DNA of 64,000 nt from Aestuariibius insulae. GTDB taxonomy: Bacteria; Pseudomonadota; Alphaproteobacteria; Rhodobacterales; Rhodobacteraceae. The notes beneath the pieces are model-generated. The model was not told the DNA's origin and did not search any database. It saw only the letters and a list, made by a program, of their open reading frames with translations. Shown here piece by piece: positions 23,747-32,806 of this stretch (position 1 is its first letter; every line of letters begins with the position of its first letter). The DNA is taken from the NCBI RefSeq assembly GCF_040783535.2, contig NZ_JBFONW020000006.1, positions 1 through 64,000 on the forward strand, given 5' to 3'. Position numbers and translations under genes: made by a program.

Positions 23747-24553
23747 TCACAACCCCCAGACCTTTGGCATCGCAGTGTCGGTCAACCTCTCCAGATACGG
23801 CAGAAGGGCCCGGCGCAGTTCGAACCCATCCTCCGCTATCACACGCGCGAACAGAACCCCTTCCGAAACAAGGCTCGCCGCCCCCCCTTTGGGAGCGGGA
23901 TGGCGCGAATGCCGCTCCGCCTCGGGGGAGACTATCAAAACCTGAGCAACCGCTCCTCCGCCACTCGCAAGGACAGGACGGGACAGCTGGCCAATCGCGG
24001 CATCAAGGCGGACCGCATCGGCAAAGACCAGCCGGCCACCCCGCCGGACGCGCCATTGGTCGCGAAATCTCAGGTTGGTCAGTCGCTCGCCCATCGCCCG
24101 GCGCCCGAAAACAAGGGCTTCGACAGCAATCAGCGTCGCATCCGCCGCAAGATCGGCGTCGAACCGTCGGTCGAGCGCCGCGCTGTCATAGAGAAGTGTT
24201 TCCTGGGGAAGCCAGAACAGCGATGCAGCGACATCGAGCCGAAGACGTGTTGCGATCTGTCCCACCTCGCCAGGCTGCGCGCGGTAGGCTCGCTCAGCCG
24301 CTTGGGTGGCGTACCGCAACTGCGCCCCTGGCCCGACCTCCAACTCGGTCACGAACCGGTCGCCGCCGGTGACCCCACCGGTCGTGTTCAAGGCAACCAG
24401 ATCGACCGGTCCAGTGGTTCGGGGAAAGAGAGCTTTCAGCGATCCTTGCTGGCGCAGTTTCTCCAGACCCGCCGTTCCCACCCGGGCGCGAAGAAGTCCT
24501 GCCGCGCGAGGCTGAACATCGATCTTGGGATCTGGCAGTTGTGCGTCGAGCAA
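23747..24553 (-). CDS. ureD: urease accessory protein UreD
   Basis: 268 residues. Conserved blocks: LFPRTTGPVDLVALNTTGGVTGGDRF, YATQAAERAYRAQPGEV, LFWLPQETLLYDSAALDRRF and EALVFGRRAMGE. UreD binds apo-urease and recruits UreF-UreG for nickel insertion. The chosen start is a TTG at 24553 with AGGAAAG rather far upstream; an internal start is possible. It is the first gene of the operon. Confidence 0.92.
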   Translation of the reverse strand: MLDAQLPDPKIDVQPRAAGLLRARVGTAGLEKLRQQGSLKALFPRTTGPVDLVALNTTGGVTGGDRFVTELEVGPGAQLRYATQAAERAYRAQPGEVGQIATRLRLDVAASLFWLPQETLLYDSAALDRRFDADLAADATLIAVEALVFGRRAMGERLTNLRFRDQWRVRRGGRLVFADAVRLDAAIGQLSRPVLASGGGAVAQVLIVSPEAERHSRHPAPKGGAASLVSEGVLFARVIAEDGFELRRALLPYLERLTDTAMPKVWGL

Positions 24554-24671
24554 GGCGCGGGGGGTCTTTCCTGATGCAAGTACGCTCAGGCTAGTCGCTC
24601 GAGGCGGTCGCGGCTATCCCGCGTAGCCCTCGGCATGATCCAGGGACGCGAGATAGCCACCGCTTAAGGCA

Positions 24672-24692
24672 CCTGCCCAAAATATGGGCAGG
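24672..24692. terminator. hairpin downstream of the beta-helix gene
   Basis: CCTGCCCA (24672-24679), a five-base loop, TGGGCAGG (24685-24692): a perfect eight-pair stem 25 bases after the stop of the minus-strand beta-helix gene and upstream of ureD. No clear T-run follows on the minus strand, so rho-independent termination is only plausible. Confidence 0.4.
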
Positions 24693-24716
24693 CAAGGCTT
24701 GTTTGGCAGCGCCAGA

Positions 24717-27008
24717 TTACGACGGGCGGTCGATCCGAGCGATCACATTGACCGTTCCGCGTACAGGTTGCGCCCAATTAATCTGGATCTGGTCGTCATT
24801 CGATCCCGCGGATTCCACCACATGGTGGCCCGGGTAGACCACCTGCCCGCTGCCGTTTCTTAGCGGGCCATCGGACACCACGGCCTCGACCGTGCGGGCC
24901 TGCCCGCCAAACGGCAGGAACGGCGCGCAGTCCACGGTCCAGGTCGACGCGGCCGACCCTTCCTCATGCTTAAGGCTAACGGGATTGTAGATCGGCTCTT
25001 TGACTGCGTTGAAGGTGTTTCCAGAGAAGACGACATTGACCATTCGCCCGTAATCGAGATCGGCATAGGTCGTATCGACCCGCTCGATGCGGTCGACATT
25101 TCCATTCAGCGCCCGGAACACGTTGCCGATCACGCTCAGCCCCTGAATGTAATGCCCCGGCCCATGCGGCTTGATCACGATCCAGTTGAACCAGTCCGCC
25201 GCACCGATGGCGGTGAACACATTGCCTGAAATCGTCATGCCACCGAACGAGAACTGGTTGTTAAACTCAGGCCGCGACTCGTGCTCGTTCGTCCACTCGA
25301 TGAAGTTGTTGTCGATATAGTTTCCGGTGATGAAGCTCATCGTGTTGGGTGTGGTAAACACGATCCCGCCAAGGCGCGGAGCATCCGTTTCGCTGTCTCC
25401 GTGAAACCAGTGATTGCCGATGATCGAGTTTCCGGTCCCCGACAGAACGCAGAAATGCCGGAACAGAACCGTGCGGCAATCGCGGATCTTCACGTCATTG
25501 GCATTCGCATTCAGCGCGATCGTCGTCCGATCCTGCGCCCGCAGCGGCTGCTCGTTCGACAGGAACTGACACTGATCGATCAAAAGCCCCTGACAGGCGG
25601 TATTGATAGAGGTGATCCCCCGATCCTTCGGGCGGGTGATAAAGCAATCGGTGATCATCGAGGCAAGGCCGGTTCGGGCCAGCATGATGGCACTGGCCTC
25701 ACCCGAGCACTGGAACTCGATCCCCTTCATCTGAAAGACGCTGAGCTGATTGAACCCGCTGAAATCCAGAAGATACTTGAACCGCCGGAACGTATAGACC
25801 TGCGTGCCTTCCGCATCGAAAAGAGGCTGGCTCAGCGTCACGCTTTGCTGGCCGATATTCACATCCTGCACATAGACTTCCCGCCCGACGCCGGAGCCTT
25901 CGACAAGCGATCCGATGGGGATATTCGCGACGTTCTGCACATTGGTCAGCTGCCGCTCATTGGAAGGGGTATAGGTGCCTTGCGAGCTGACAACGATCGT
26001 ATCCCAAGCAGGGCCGGGGACCGGAAAGAACTGACCGTTCCGGATCACCCGGCGGGTCGCGAATGTGTCGCGCGTGGCAACAGCCGCCTGCATGTCCATG
26101 GGCCGCGTCAGCCCGATCCGGCGCCCGTCCAGATCCAGAGATTCATGGTCGTTGAAATGCAACAGCGCCTGAAACGCCTTGCGGAACGCCTCTTCCTCGT
26201 CGCCGAACGCATCGACATAGCTCGAGAAATCGTAGTTCTTGGCCAGAACGAACCGATCCTCGGCATCCATCGTCAGACGACCCTCGAACCGGACCGTATT
26301 CGACATCGTCAGGTTCCGCCCGATCCGGTACACACCCGCCGGCACAAGGACATCCCGCCCCTCTGCCGCACTGTCGGCCGCGATGAAAGCATCGGTGTCA
26401 TCCGTCGTGCCATCGCCCTTCGCGCCATAGTCCCGCACGTCGACGGTCGAGATCAGCGAGCCCAGAAATGCACCCGACGCATCCTCAACCGTGATGTCAT
26501 CGATCCGAACCACACCGCCATTTGGCCCTTCGATATTCAGCCCGATATGCCCGTAGGCGACATTGTCGTCCCAGACCATATCGACGCCGCCGCGCTCACC
26601 GATGCCGATGATCGCCCGAACCTCGAAGACCTCTCCGTAAGCGGTCAGCTGAACCTCGGGCCCGGCCTCGGGAACGCTACCGACGCGCGATCCGTTGGAC
26701 CGCGCCGCGTAGCCCGCGATCCGCACGATCGGCAATGCGCCCGCCACACATTTCACCCGCGCCGTCACCTGCAGATAGCAACCCGGCAGAATCGGCGTCT
26801 CGCCCATAAACCGAAGCTTGGTCACGCTGTCGGTCTTTATGATCTCCAGACAGCCGCCGAAGTCCTGATCGGACGGCACGAACGCGCCCGACCCCGATCC
26901 GGCATAGGTGTCCGATCCCGGCGTGCCGTCGCCGCTCGACCACTGATCCAGCCCTGCCGCAAACGGCGGCGGCGTCAGCACCAGTCCGTCGGTAATCGCC
27001 TTGTTCAT
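24717..27008 (-). CDS. beta-helix tailspike-like protein (pectate-lyase-3 / GH28-related)
   Basis: 763 residues from ATG 27008 (AAAGGGGAT upstream; the frame is open six codons further). The N-terminal ~180 residues look like a jelly-roll binding or capping domain (LVLTPPPFAAGLDQWSSGDG, YLQVTARVKC, IDDITVEDASG). Then VDVRDYGAKGDGTTDDTDAF opens a right-handed beta-helix of the pectate lyase superfamily. The repeated strands with N-rich turns (ITGNYIDNNFIEW, ISGNVFTAIG, VIGNVFRALNG, VFSGNTFNAV) run to about residue 690, before a C-terminal beta module. There is no signal peptide, which favours a phage/GTA-type spike over a secreted enzyme. Confidence 0.7.
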   Translation of the reverse strand: MNKAITDGLVLTPPPFAAGLDQWSSGDGTPGSDTYAGSGSGAFVPSDQDFGGCLEIIKTDSVTKLRFMGETPILPGCYLQVTARVKCVAGALPIVRIAGYAARSNGSRVGSVPEAGPEVQLTAYGEVFEVRAIIGIGERGGVDMVWDDNVAYGHIGLNIEGPNGGVVRIDDITVEDASGAFLGSLISTVDVRDYGAKGDGTTDDTDAFIAADSAAEGRDVLVPAGVYRIGRNLTMSNTVRFEGRLTMDAEDRFVLAKNYDFSSYVDAFGDEEEAFRKAFQALLHFNDHESLDLDGRRIGLTRPMDMQAAVATRDTFATRRVIRNGQFFPVPGPAWDTIVVSSQGTYTPSNERQLTNVQNVANIPIGSLVEGSGVGREVYVQDVNIGQQSVTLSQPLFDAEGTQVYTFRRFKYLLDFSGFNQLSVFQMKGIEFQCSGEASAIMLARTGLASMITDCFITRPKDRGITSINTACQGLLIDQCQFLSNEQPLRAQDRTTIALNANANDVKIRDCRTVLFRHFCVLSGTGNSIIGNHWFHGDSETDAPRLGGIVFTTPNTMSFITGNYIDNNFIEWTNEHESRPEFNNQFSFGGMTISGNVFTAIGAADWFNWIVIKPHGPGHYIQGLSVIGNVFRALNGNVDRIERVDTTYADLDYGRMVNVVFSGNTFNAVKEPIYNPVSLKHEEGSAASTWTVDCAPFLPFGGQARTVEAVVSDGPLRNGSGQVVYPGHHVVESAGSNDDQIQINWAQPVRGTVNVIARIDRPS

Positions 27009-27134
27009 GAAGATCCCCTTTCCCATTCGGCCCCGACATCAAGGGCGCTCTTGCGAAAGAGGGATTAGAAGCGAAATCTCAACGAGCTCTGAGACCACCG
27101 TCACGGTGGCCCCGGCCCCGCAACGGGGCGCGAG

Positions 27135-27545
27135 CTAGGCGCCGAGCCCCGGCATGGGAAGAAGCTGGACCCCGTTAATCTGCCAGCCCTCCTCGGTCTC
27201 GATCATCTGATAGTCCAGCATATGCAACTTTCCGTCCGCATCGCGCACCATCACCTGCTGCCAAAGCCGCCCGGCCACCTCGCGCAGGTCCAGATACCGC
27301 ACCTCTGCGTTGTTCCAGACCATCGGATAGCCCTGCTCGACCATCGTTCCAAAGGTTTCGGGCGTGCCGAACATGCCTTTGATCATGGGCGAGGCGTATT
27401 CGAACGCCGCCTCGGGATCGCGCGCCTGAAAGGCCTCCATCTGGTTCTGGATCGTCCGCTCTATCGCGGCGCTGTCTCCAGTATTCTGGGCAAATCCATA
27501 GCTCGCCCAGACCAGTCCCAACGCCAGTATACACCATCTGAACAT
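27135..27545 (-). CDS. DUF4864 domain protein, secreted
   Basis: 136 residues. The signal peptide MFRWCILALGLVWASYGFAQ (cleavage about 19/20) precedes an NTF2-like fold of the DUF4864 type: IERTIQNQMEAFQARDPEAAFEYASPMIKGMFG, VEQGYPMVWNNAEVRYLDL, LHMLDYQMIETEEGWQINGVQLLPMPG. Family function unknown. It stands alone between the beta-helix gene and lysS, in the same orientation as both. Confidence 0.85.
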   Translation of the reverse strand: MFRWCILALGLVWASYGFAQNTGDSAAIERTIQNQMEAFQARDPEAAFEYASPMIKGMFGTPETFGTMVEQGYPMVWNNAEVRYLDLREVAGRLWQQVMVRDADGKLHMLDYQMIETEEGWQINGVQLLPMPGLGA

Positions 27546-27600
27546 GACCGATTTCTCCTCATCACCATGTCACTGATACGCAACATAGCGGAAATCGGTT

Positions 27601-29181
27601 TCATTTCTCCAAACGGCCTTCCAGAGCATCTCCAATCAGCCGCGCCGTATCCTCGATCCCGTAAAGCGCGATGAACCCGCCAAACCGCGGTCCCTGACTG
27701 GCACCCAGCAGCACCTCGTAAAGCGCCGTGAACCAGGCCCGAAGCGGCTCGAACCCGTGGTCCTTGCCGACGGCGAACACCATCGATTGCAGCTCTTCGG
27801 GATCGGCGCTGCCGTACCAGCCCTCCAGCCGCGTCTTGAGATCCTCCAGCGCCGCCCGCTCAGTGTCAGAGGGCGCGCGGTAAACCTTCTCGGGCTTCAC
27901 GAAGTCGTTGTAATACCGCACAGCAAAACCAGCCGCCTGATCCAGATCCGGATGGCTTTCAGGCGAGGTGTCGGGCGCATAGCGCTGAATAAAGCCCCAA
28001 AGCTGCGCCTTCTCCTCGGCCGCAGACACGCTGGCGAGGTTCAAAAGCATCGCGAACGGCACCACCATGTTCGAGGCAGGCACGTTATGCCCGTGGATAT
28101 GAAAGACCGGATTGCTCAGCCGCTGATCCGGCTCCTGCCCGCCATAGGCGCCAAGCTGCTGGTGATACTCGTCCACCGCCTTCGGGATCACATCGAAATG
28201 CAGCCGCTTCGCCGTCTTGGGCTTCTGATACATGAAATATTGCAGGCTCTCGGGCGAGGCATAGGCCAGCCAGTCCTCCATCGAGAGGCCATTACCCTTC
28301 GATTTGGAAATCTTCTGCCCATGCTCGTCATTGAACAACTCGTAATTCAGCGTCTCGGGCGGCCGCTCCCCCAGCGCGCGGCAGATCTTGGTCGATTGCT
28401 GCACGCTGGTAATCAGATCCTTTCCGGACATTTCGTAATCGACGCCCAAAGCGGCCCAGCGCATGGCCCAATCGGGCTTCCACTGCATCTTCACATGCCC
28501 GCCGGTCACCGGCACCTCGATCCGCTCTCCATCCGGCTCCTCATAGACGATCGTGCCCTTCTCCACATTCCGCTCCAACGTCGGCACCTGCAGGACATGC
28601 CCCGTCTTCGGAGAGATCGGGAGGAAACACGAATAGGTCGCCTGCCGTTCGGGCCCCAGTGTCGGCAGCATGATCTCCTGAATCTTGTCGAACCGCTCCA
28701 GCGCCCGCAGCAGCATCTCGTCAAAGACCCCGCGCGTGTAATAGTCCGTCGCGCTCACGAACTCGTATTCGAACCCATAGCTATCAAGGAAATCCATCAG
28801 CATCGCGTTGTTGTGCTGGGCAAATCCGTCATGCGTGCCAAAGGGATCGCGCACACGCGTTAGCGGCAGGTTCAGATCCTTTGCCATCTCCTTCTGCATC
28901 GGCACGTTGGTCGGCACCTTCCGCAATCCGTCCATATCGTCGGAAAAGCAGATCAGGCGCGTCGGGATATCGCTCAGGATCTCAAAAGCGCGCCGCACCA
29001 TCGTCGTGCGCGCAACCTCCCCGAACGTGCCGATATGCGGAAGCCCCGACGGCCCGTATCCCGTCTGGAACAGAACATGCCCCTTCTCGGGCGCCCCGCG
29101 CTCATACCGTTTGAGCACTCTGCGTGCCTCTTCAAAGGGCCAGGCCTTGGATCGCATCGCAGCGTCGCGCAAATCGGTCAT
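27601..29181 (-). CDS. lysS: class I lysyl-tRNA synthetase
   Basis: 526 residues from ATG 29181 (GGGAAAG upstream); the frame is open 22 codons further but that part is Arg/His-rich junk. The HIGH-type motif is GYGPSGLPHIGTFGEV, the KMSKS equivalent is KISKSKGNGLS, and the Rossmann core includes RLICFSDDMDGLRKV. This is the class I LysRS of archaea, spirochaetes and most alphaproteobacteria, unrelated to the class II enzyme of E. coli. It charges tRNA-Lys. Confidence 0.95.
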   Translation of the reverse strand: MTDLRDAAMRSKAWPFEEARRVLKRYERGAPEKGHVLFQTGYGPSGLPHIGTFGEVARTTMVRRAFEILSDIPTRLICFSDDMDGLRKVPTNVPMQKEMAKDLNLPLTRVRDPFGTHDGFAQHNNAMLMDFLDSYGFEYEFVSATDYYTRGVFDEMLLRALERFDKIQEIMLPTLGPERQATYSCFLPISPKTGHVLQVPTLERNVEKGTIVYEEPDGERIEVPVTGGHVKMQWKPDWAMRWAALGVDYEMSGKDLITSVQQSTKICRALGERPPETLNYELFNDEHGQKISKSKGNGLSMEDWLAYASPESLQYFMYQKPKTAKRLHFDVIPKAVDEYHQQLGAYGGQEPDQRLSNPVFHIHGHNVPASNMVVPFAMLLNLASVSAAEEKAQLWGFIQRYAPDTSPESHPDLDQAAGFAVRYYNDFVKPEKVYRAPSDTERAALEDLKTRLEGWYGSADPEELQSMVFAVGKDHGFEPLRAWFTALYEVLLGASQGPRFGGFIALYGIEDTARLIGDALEGRLEK

Positions 29182-29283
29182 CGCTTCTTTCCCTTCGCCC
29201 GACCGCCGGGCGTGCGCGTGCCTATTGCGGGGCCGCAAGCAGGTCAATAAATGACTATCCTAAATGAAGGCAAAGGACGCCCA

Positions 29284-29703
29284 GTGAACCAACCCACCCC
29301 AATGACCGCTCAGGACGCGCTTGCCGCCATGATGGTGGCCGTTTCGGCTTCGGACGAGCATATGCGCACGTCCGAGCTTCTCAAGATCACCAATATCGTC
29401 GAAACACTTCCGGTCTTCGCGGGCTACGACCCCGACAAGCTGACGCTTGTCTCCCAGACGGTCTTCGATCTTTTTGAACAGGAAGACGGGCTCGATGCGC
29501 TTTTCGGCCTCATCCGCTCCGCGCTCGAGCCCCGCCTTCACGAAACCGCCTACGCTCTGGCCTGCGACGTGGCCGCCTCTGACGGCATCATCGCCCAGTC
29601 CGAGGCCCGTCTGCTGGAAGAGATGCGTTACGAACTCGACCTCGACCGCCTCCATGCCGCTGCCATCGAACGGGGCGCGCGCGCCCGGCACATGACGCTC
29701 TGA
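29284..29703 (+). CDS. TerB-like tellurite-resistance-family protein
   Basis: 139 residues from GTG 29284, chosen for AAAGGA seven bases upstream; ATG 29251 is the alternative and would overlap nothing. TerB-like helical pattern: QDALAAMMVAVSASDEHMRTSELLKITNIVETLPVFAGYDPDKL, then ALACDVAASDGIIAQSEARLLEEMRYELDLD, with paired acidic residues (SDE, SDGIIAQSE) at the usual metal-binding positions. Cytoplasmic; role in this family unclear outside tellurite operons. No ter neighbours are present. Confidence 0.8.
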   Translation: MNQPTPMTAQDALAAMMVAVSASDEHMRTSELLKITNIVETLPVFAGYDPDKLTLVSQTVFDLFEQEDGLDALFGLIRSALEPRLHETAYALACDVAASDGIIAQSEARLLEEMRYELDLDRLHAAAIERGARARHMTL

Positions 29704-29710
29704 CGCAAAA

Positions 29711-29733
29711 GGGCGGCCCGTTCAGGACCGCCC
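29711..29733 (+). terminator. GC-rich hairpin after the TerB-like gene
   Basis: GGGCGG and CCGCCC flank a mismatch and a CC/GG extension, 8 bases after the stop. No T-run follows. It could serve both this gene and the converging acidic-protein gene. Confidence 0.35.
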
Positions 29734-29758
29734 ATTGCTTACCTTAGTCCAACCCGGA

Positions 29759-30052
29759 TCAGTTGTTGGTCTCGCCCTCTTCGACTTCGGGCTCTTCGAC
29801 CTCAACCTCTGCTTCGGCCTCTTCCTCGGGTGTGTTCACATCGACCGTCGGCACCGTCACTTCGACCTCGGTCGTTCCGGTTTCGATGGATCCCACATCG
29901 GCATCGAATTCGGGCGCCTGGCCCCCTTCGACCTCGACATCCACATCCGGCAGCTCGGCCTCTTGGGTCTGATCGACATCGATCAACGTCACGCCCAGCC
30001 AGATTGCGATACCGACAATGATAACACCCACAATCGCGAGAACGGGTTTCAT
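29759..30052 (-). CDS. single-span membrane protein with acidic tail, unknown
   Basis: 97 residues from ATG 30052 with a perfect AAGGAGATA seven bases upstream. The N-terminal membrane segment (PVLAIVGVIIVGIAIWLGVTLI, residues 3-24) is followed by about 70 residues that are almost only Asp/Glu/Val/Pro/Thr (DVDVEVEGGQAPEF, EEEAEAEVEVEEPEVEEGE). The composition suggests an unstructured acidic, possibly cation-binding, periplasmic tail. No family is recognised. Confidence 0.6.
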   Translation of the reverse strand: MKPVLAIVGVIIVGIAIWLGVTLIDVDQTQEAELPDVDVEVEGGQAPEFDADVGSIETGTTEVEVTVPTVDVNTPEEEAEAEVEVEEPEVEEGETNN

Positions 30053-30215
30053 TCTTTTATCTCCTTGTCCCAATAGGACATTCTGCTTCGATCATCAGGT
30101 CGACTCCCGAAAGACAAATTGGTTCCACAGCAATATGCCGAAGATTATTGGAACTTTGACCTCTCGCGGACCATTCCCAATGCAGACACAGCAAAAACAC
30201 CAAAGGAGACCTCCA

Positions 30216-30398
30216 ATGGAATTCATTCTTGGTCTGATCCACCTCGCGCTCGTTATCTACGCGGTCTACAATATCGTGACCTCGGGCGCATCGACAGGTG
30301 CTAAGGTATTGTGGGCACTGTTTGTTTTGATCTTCCCGGTCGTCGGCTTTATCGTCTGGCTGATCGCGGGACCACGCGGATCAGCTGCCACAGCCTAA
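30216..30398 (+). CDS. small PLDc_N-type membrane protein
   Basis: 60 residues from ATG 30216 (AAAGGAG eight bases upstream); the open frame starts earlier at 30018 without an SD. Two membrane segments (ILGLIHLALVIYAVYNIV and VLWALFVLIFPVVGFIVWLIAGPR). The LWALFVLIFPVVGFIVWLI..GPR stretch is the phospholipase-D nuclease N-terminal domain (PLDc_N), often found alone in small proteins. A clear terminator follows. Confidence 0.8.
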   Translation: MEFILGLIHLALVIYAVYNIVTSGASTGAKVLWALFVLIFPVVGFIVWLIAGPRGSAATA

Positions 30399-30414
30399 CG
30401 TAAGATCATATCTT

Positions 30415-30452
30415 AAAAAGGGGCGGCTCCATCGCGAGCCGCCCCTTTTTTT
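30415..30452 (+). terminator. intrinsic terminator after the PLDc_N gene
   Basis: AAAAAGGGGCGGCT (30415-30428), an eight-base loop, then AGCCGCCCCTTTTTT ending in a run of T: a perfect, GC-rich stem flanked by A and T tracts, so it can act in both directions, serving the convergent dacB as well. Confidence 0.9.
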
Positions 30453-30482
30453 ATCCATTATCATGCCAATTCAATCGGCAAT

Positions 30483-31994
30483 CTATTGCCCATAAAGGCG
30501 GCCCCACCGCTGTAGCAGCCTCTGTTGCAGCTTTTTCGATCTCGTATTCCAAGCGCGGCCTCCATCGGGGCGCTCCCGCTGCGCCCGTGTCAGCGTCGCC
30601 CGGCGGGCGCTGTCGGCCGAGAAATACGCAAAGGCAAGGTCCGTCCCATCCACCGCATCGGCAAATCCCGCAAGAGCGCTCACAAAGTTCAGCGTGCCGG
30701 TCTTGGCCTGCACCTTTACAGGATGATCGCCGATGATGCGCCGGTCCTCGCCCCGCATCGGGATCGTCTTGAGAAGAGGCCGCAAAGGCCCGTTCGGCCC
30801 GGAGGCGACGAGGATCTTGATCATCTCCGCCGGAGAGATTGCCGACGCATCGCCCAGTCCCGAATGATCCACGAACCGGGCAGCAACCCCGAACTTGGAC
30901 GCCGCCCAAAGCGACATGGCCCGGCCTGACGCTTGAAGGCTGGCAGGCACCTGGCCCGAGGCCGCCGTCGCCGTCATGCCCATCGCCTCTGCTGTGATAT
31001 TGGTCGAATAAAGCAGCATATCGCGAACGATAAGGCGCAATTCCGGCGACCGCCGCTCGGCCAGCACGTCGCCGCGCGGACGCGCCGTCGTTTCGACCAC
31101 ATCGCCCTCGACCGTGATCCCCTCGGCATCGAGCATCCGCAGAAACACATCGCCCGCATAAAGGGCAGGCTTGCGCACGGGAAGCCACCGGCTCCCGCCA
31201 TTACCCAGCGCCCCGCGCGCCACCGTCCACTGATCGGCATCGCTGCCTTCGCTATAGGTATAAACCGGACTGCGCCGCTCCACGACCTCCATCCTCGAGA
31301 TCGAGACGGTGGGTTTGTACTGCTCCGTGCGCGCGTCCATCGCCACGTCATAGCTGTCGCCGTTGCGCTTCCACTCGAAATGCACGCGATTGAAATTGAG
31401 GTTGATCCCCGACACCGACGGCGAATAGCCGACATAGTCAGGCTGCCCGGGATCGATGCTGGACACGAACGGCAAAGCCCCGGCCCAGACCTTCAGATCG
31501 CCCGACACCCGCAGGACACCCTGCTCCTTCAGCCGTGTCGCGAAGCGCGCCAGATGATCCGTATTCATCACCGGATCGCCGCCGCCGACCAGCACGAGAT
31601 CACCATCGAGCAACCCGTCACTGACCGGAGCGGTCCCCAGAACGGTTGTCCGGAACCGATAATCCGCGCCCAGCTTGTCCAGCGCGTAAACCGCCGTCAC
31701 AGCTTTCAAGGCACTGGCCGGCGGCAACGGGACATCCGTATCGACCCCCTCGAGCACCACGCCGGTCCGCGCATCGGCCACGGCAAAGGCAACCGCCCCG
31801 CTTAGCCCTGCCTCATCGACCATCTTCTGCGAATTGGTGCGGGCCACAGGCCGCCGCGAGGCCGCATCGTCAGGCCGCCTGACCGGCCTCAGCGATGTCA
31901 GCGGAGCGTTTGCCCAAGCTGCGCCTGCGATGCCGGACGTGATCCCGCCCAAAAGCGCGCGGCGCGTCACATTTGAAATCAACCGTTTCGTCAT
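30483..31994 (-). CDS. dacB: D-Ala-D-Ala carboxypeptidase/endopeptidase (PBP4, DacB)
   Basis: 503 residues from ATG 31994 (AGAGGAC upstream); the frame is open 25 codons further. The N-terminus has a twin-arginine-like leader (NVTRRALLGGITSGIAGAAWA). The penicillin-binding motifs of the PBP4 class are present: SxxK as SALK (in LPPASALKAV), SxN as STN (in LLYSTNITAE) and KTG (in QAKTGTLNF). The large insertion between SxxK and SxN is typical. It trims or cleaves peptidoglycan cross-links in the periplasm. It converges on the strong terminator at 30415. Confidence 0.92.
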   Translation of the reverse strand: MTKRLISNVTRRALLGGITSGIAGAAWANAPLTSLRPVRRPDDAASRRPVARTNSQKMVDEAGLSGAVAFAVADARTGVVLEGVDTDVPLPPASALKAVTAVYALDKLGADYRFRTTVLGTAPVSDGLLDGDLVLVGGGDPVMNTDHLARFATRLKEQGVLRVSGDLKVWAGALPFVSSIDPGQPDYVGYSPSVSGINLNFNRVHFEWKRNGDSYDVAMDARTEQYKPTVSISRMEVVERRSPVYTYSEGSDADQWTVARGALGNGGSRWLPVRKPALYAGDVFLRMLDAEGITVEGDVVETTARPRGDVLAERRSPELRLIVRDMLLYSTNITAEAMGMTATAASGQVPASLQASGRAMSLWAASKFGVAARFVDHSGLGDASAISPAEMIKILVASGPNGPLRPLLKTIPMRGEDRRIIGDHPVKVQAKTGTLNFVSALAGFADAVDGTDLAFAYFSADSARRATLTRAQRERPDGGRAWNTRSKKLQQRLLQRWGRLYGQ

Positions 31995-32141
31995 CCCAAA
32001 AGTCCTCTGCCACAGGCCACGATCCCCAAGCAAGATCCCGGCCCGGTCTATGGGGGCATAACCGGCCAAACTCGCGCAAAGTTCATCACGCGTTTACATC
32101 TGATCCCCCCGCGCGGCGCGGATGAGGCGATCCTGAGGCAG

Positions 32142-32750
32142 TCAGACCGACGGCACCCAATCGCCAGCCGCCCTGATCGCGCTGGACGACACCTCCATCA
32201 TCGGCAGGTTTTGAAATGCCCAGGCTGGCGCTTCGGTCTGCCCCAACAAACGCGCCCGCTGTCCCTTGAGCCGGGAGGCCCCAAAGACCCGCGCCGCGAC
32301 CGACATCCGGGCCGAGATCCGCTCTCCGGGCCGGGCAAGCACTCCGACTGGCACCGTCTCCATGATCCACCGCCAGCGCTCCCAGTGATGGAACTGCGCC
32401 AGATTGTCCGCGCCCATGAGCCAGACGAACCGGACCCCCGGATAAAGCCGCAATAGCGCCTCCAGCGTCTCAGCCGTATAGCGCGTGCCGGTTCGAACCT
32501 CGATATCCGTCACATCCACGCGCGGATGCCTGATCAAAGCGCGCGCCGCTCTCATCCGGTCCTCCACCGGCGCCGGTCCTCGCGCCTTGAGCGGATTACC
32601 GGGAGACACCAGCCACCAAACACGGTCCAGCCCGAACCGTTTAAGCGCCTCTCGCGTGATATGTGCATGCCCTTCATGTGGAGGATCGAAAGACCCTCCC
32701 AAAAGACCGATGACCTGACCGGCGCGGGCATAGGGAAAACCAGAGCGCAT
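32142..32750 (-). CDS. nadD: nicotinate-nucleotide adenylyltransferase NadD
   Basis: 202 residues. The nucleotidylyltransferase motif GGSFDPPHEGH (residues 18-28), the nicotinate-site segment WLVSPGNPLKA, the strand VWLMGADNLAQFHHWERW and the ISxxSxxxR-like VSSSAIRA near the C-terminus identify NadD. It joins ATP and nicotinate mononucleotide to make deamido-NAD in the NAD pathway. In many alphaproteobacteria it sits near obgE/proA/rsfS; here it stands between dacB and a MOSC gene, so that context is lost. Confidence 0.94.
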   Translation of the reverse strand: MRSGFPYARAGQVIGLLGGSFDPPHEGHAHITREALKRFGLDRVWWLVSPGNPLKARGPAPVEDRMRAARALIRHPRVDVTDIEVRTGTRYTAETLEALLRLYPGVRFVWLMGADNLAQFHHWERWRWIMETVPVGVLARPGERISARMSVAARVFGASRLKGQRARLLGQTEAPAWAFQNLPMMEVSSSAIRAAGDWVPSV

Positions 32751-32806
32751 GCGCTTCCATCCCGCGAAAATCTCGTTTTTGCAATGGGGTAGACGGACCC
32801 AGACCG

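Noticed and set aside
24554..24716. A tRNA or small RNA in the gap before ureD
   Set aside because: No cloverleaf or CCA end could be formed; only the terminator-like hairpin at 24672-24692 stands out.
15940..27008. A complete prophage spanning the spike and beta-helix genes
   Set aside because: No integrase, terminase, capsid or lysis genes are present, and the urease operon fills the space between, so only dispersed particle genes are suggested.
25281..27068. Plus-strand frame of 595 codons opposite the beta-helix gene
   Set aside because: Low-complexity Arg/Pro-rich translation without motifs; the minus-strand beta-helix pattern is clear.
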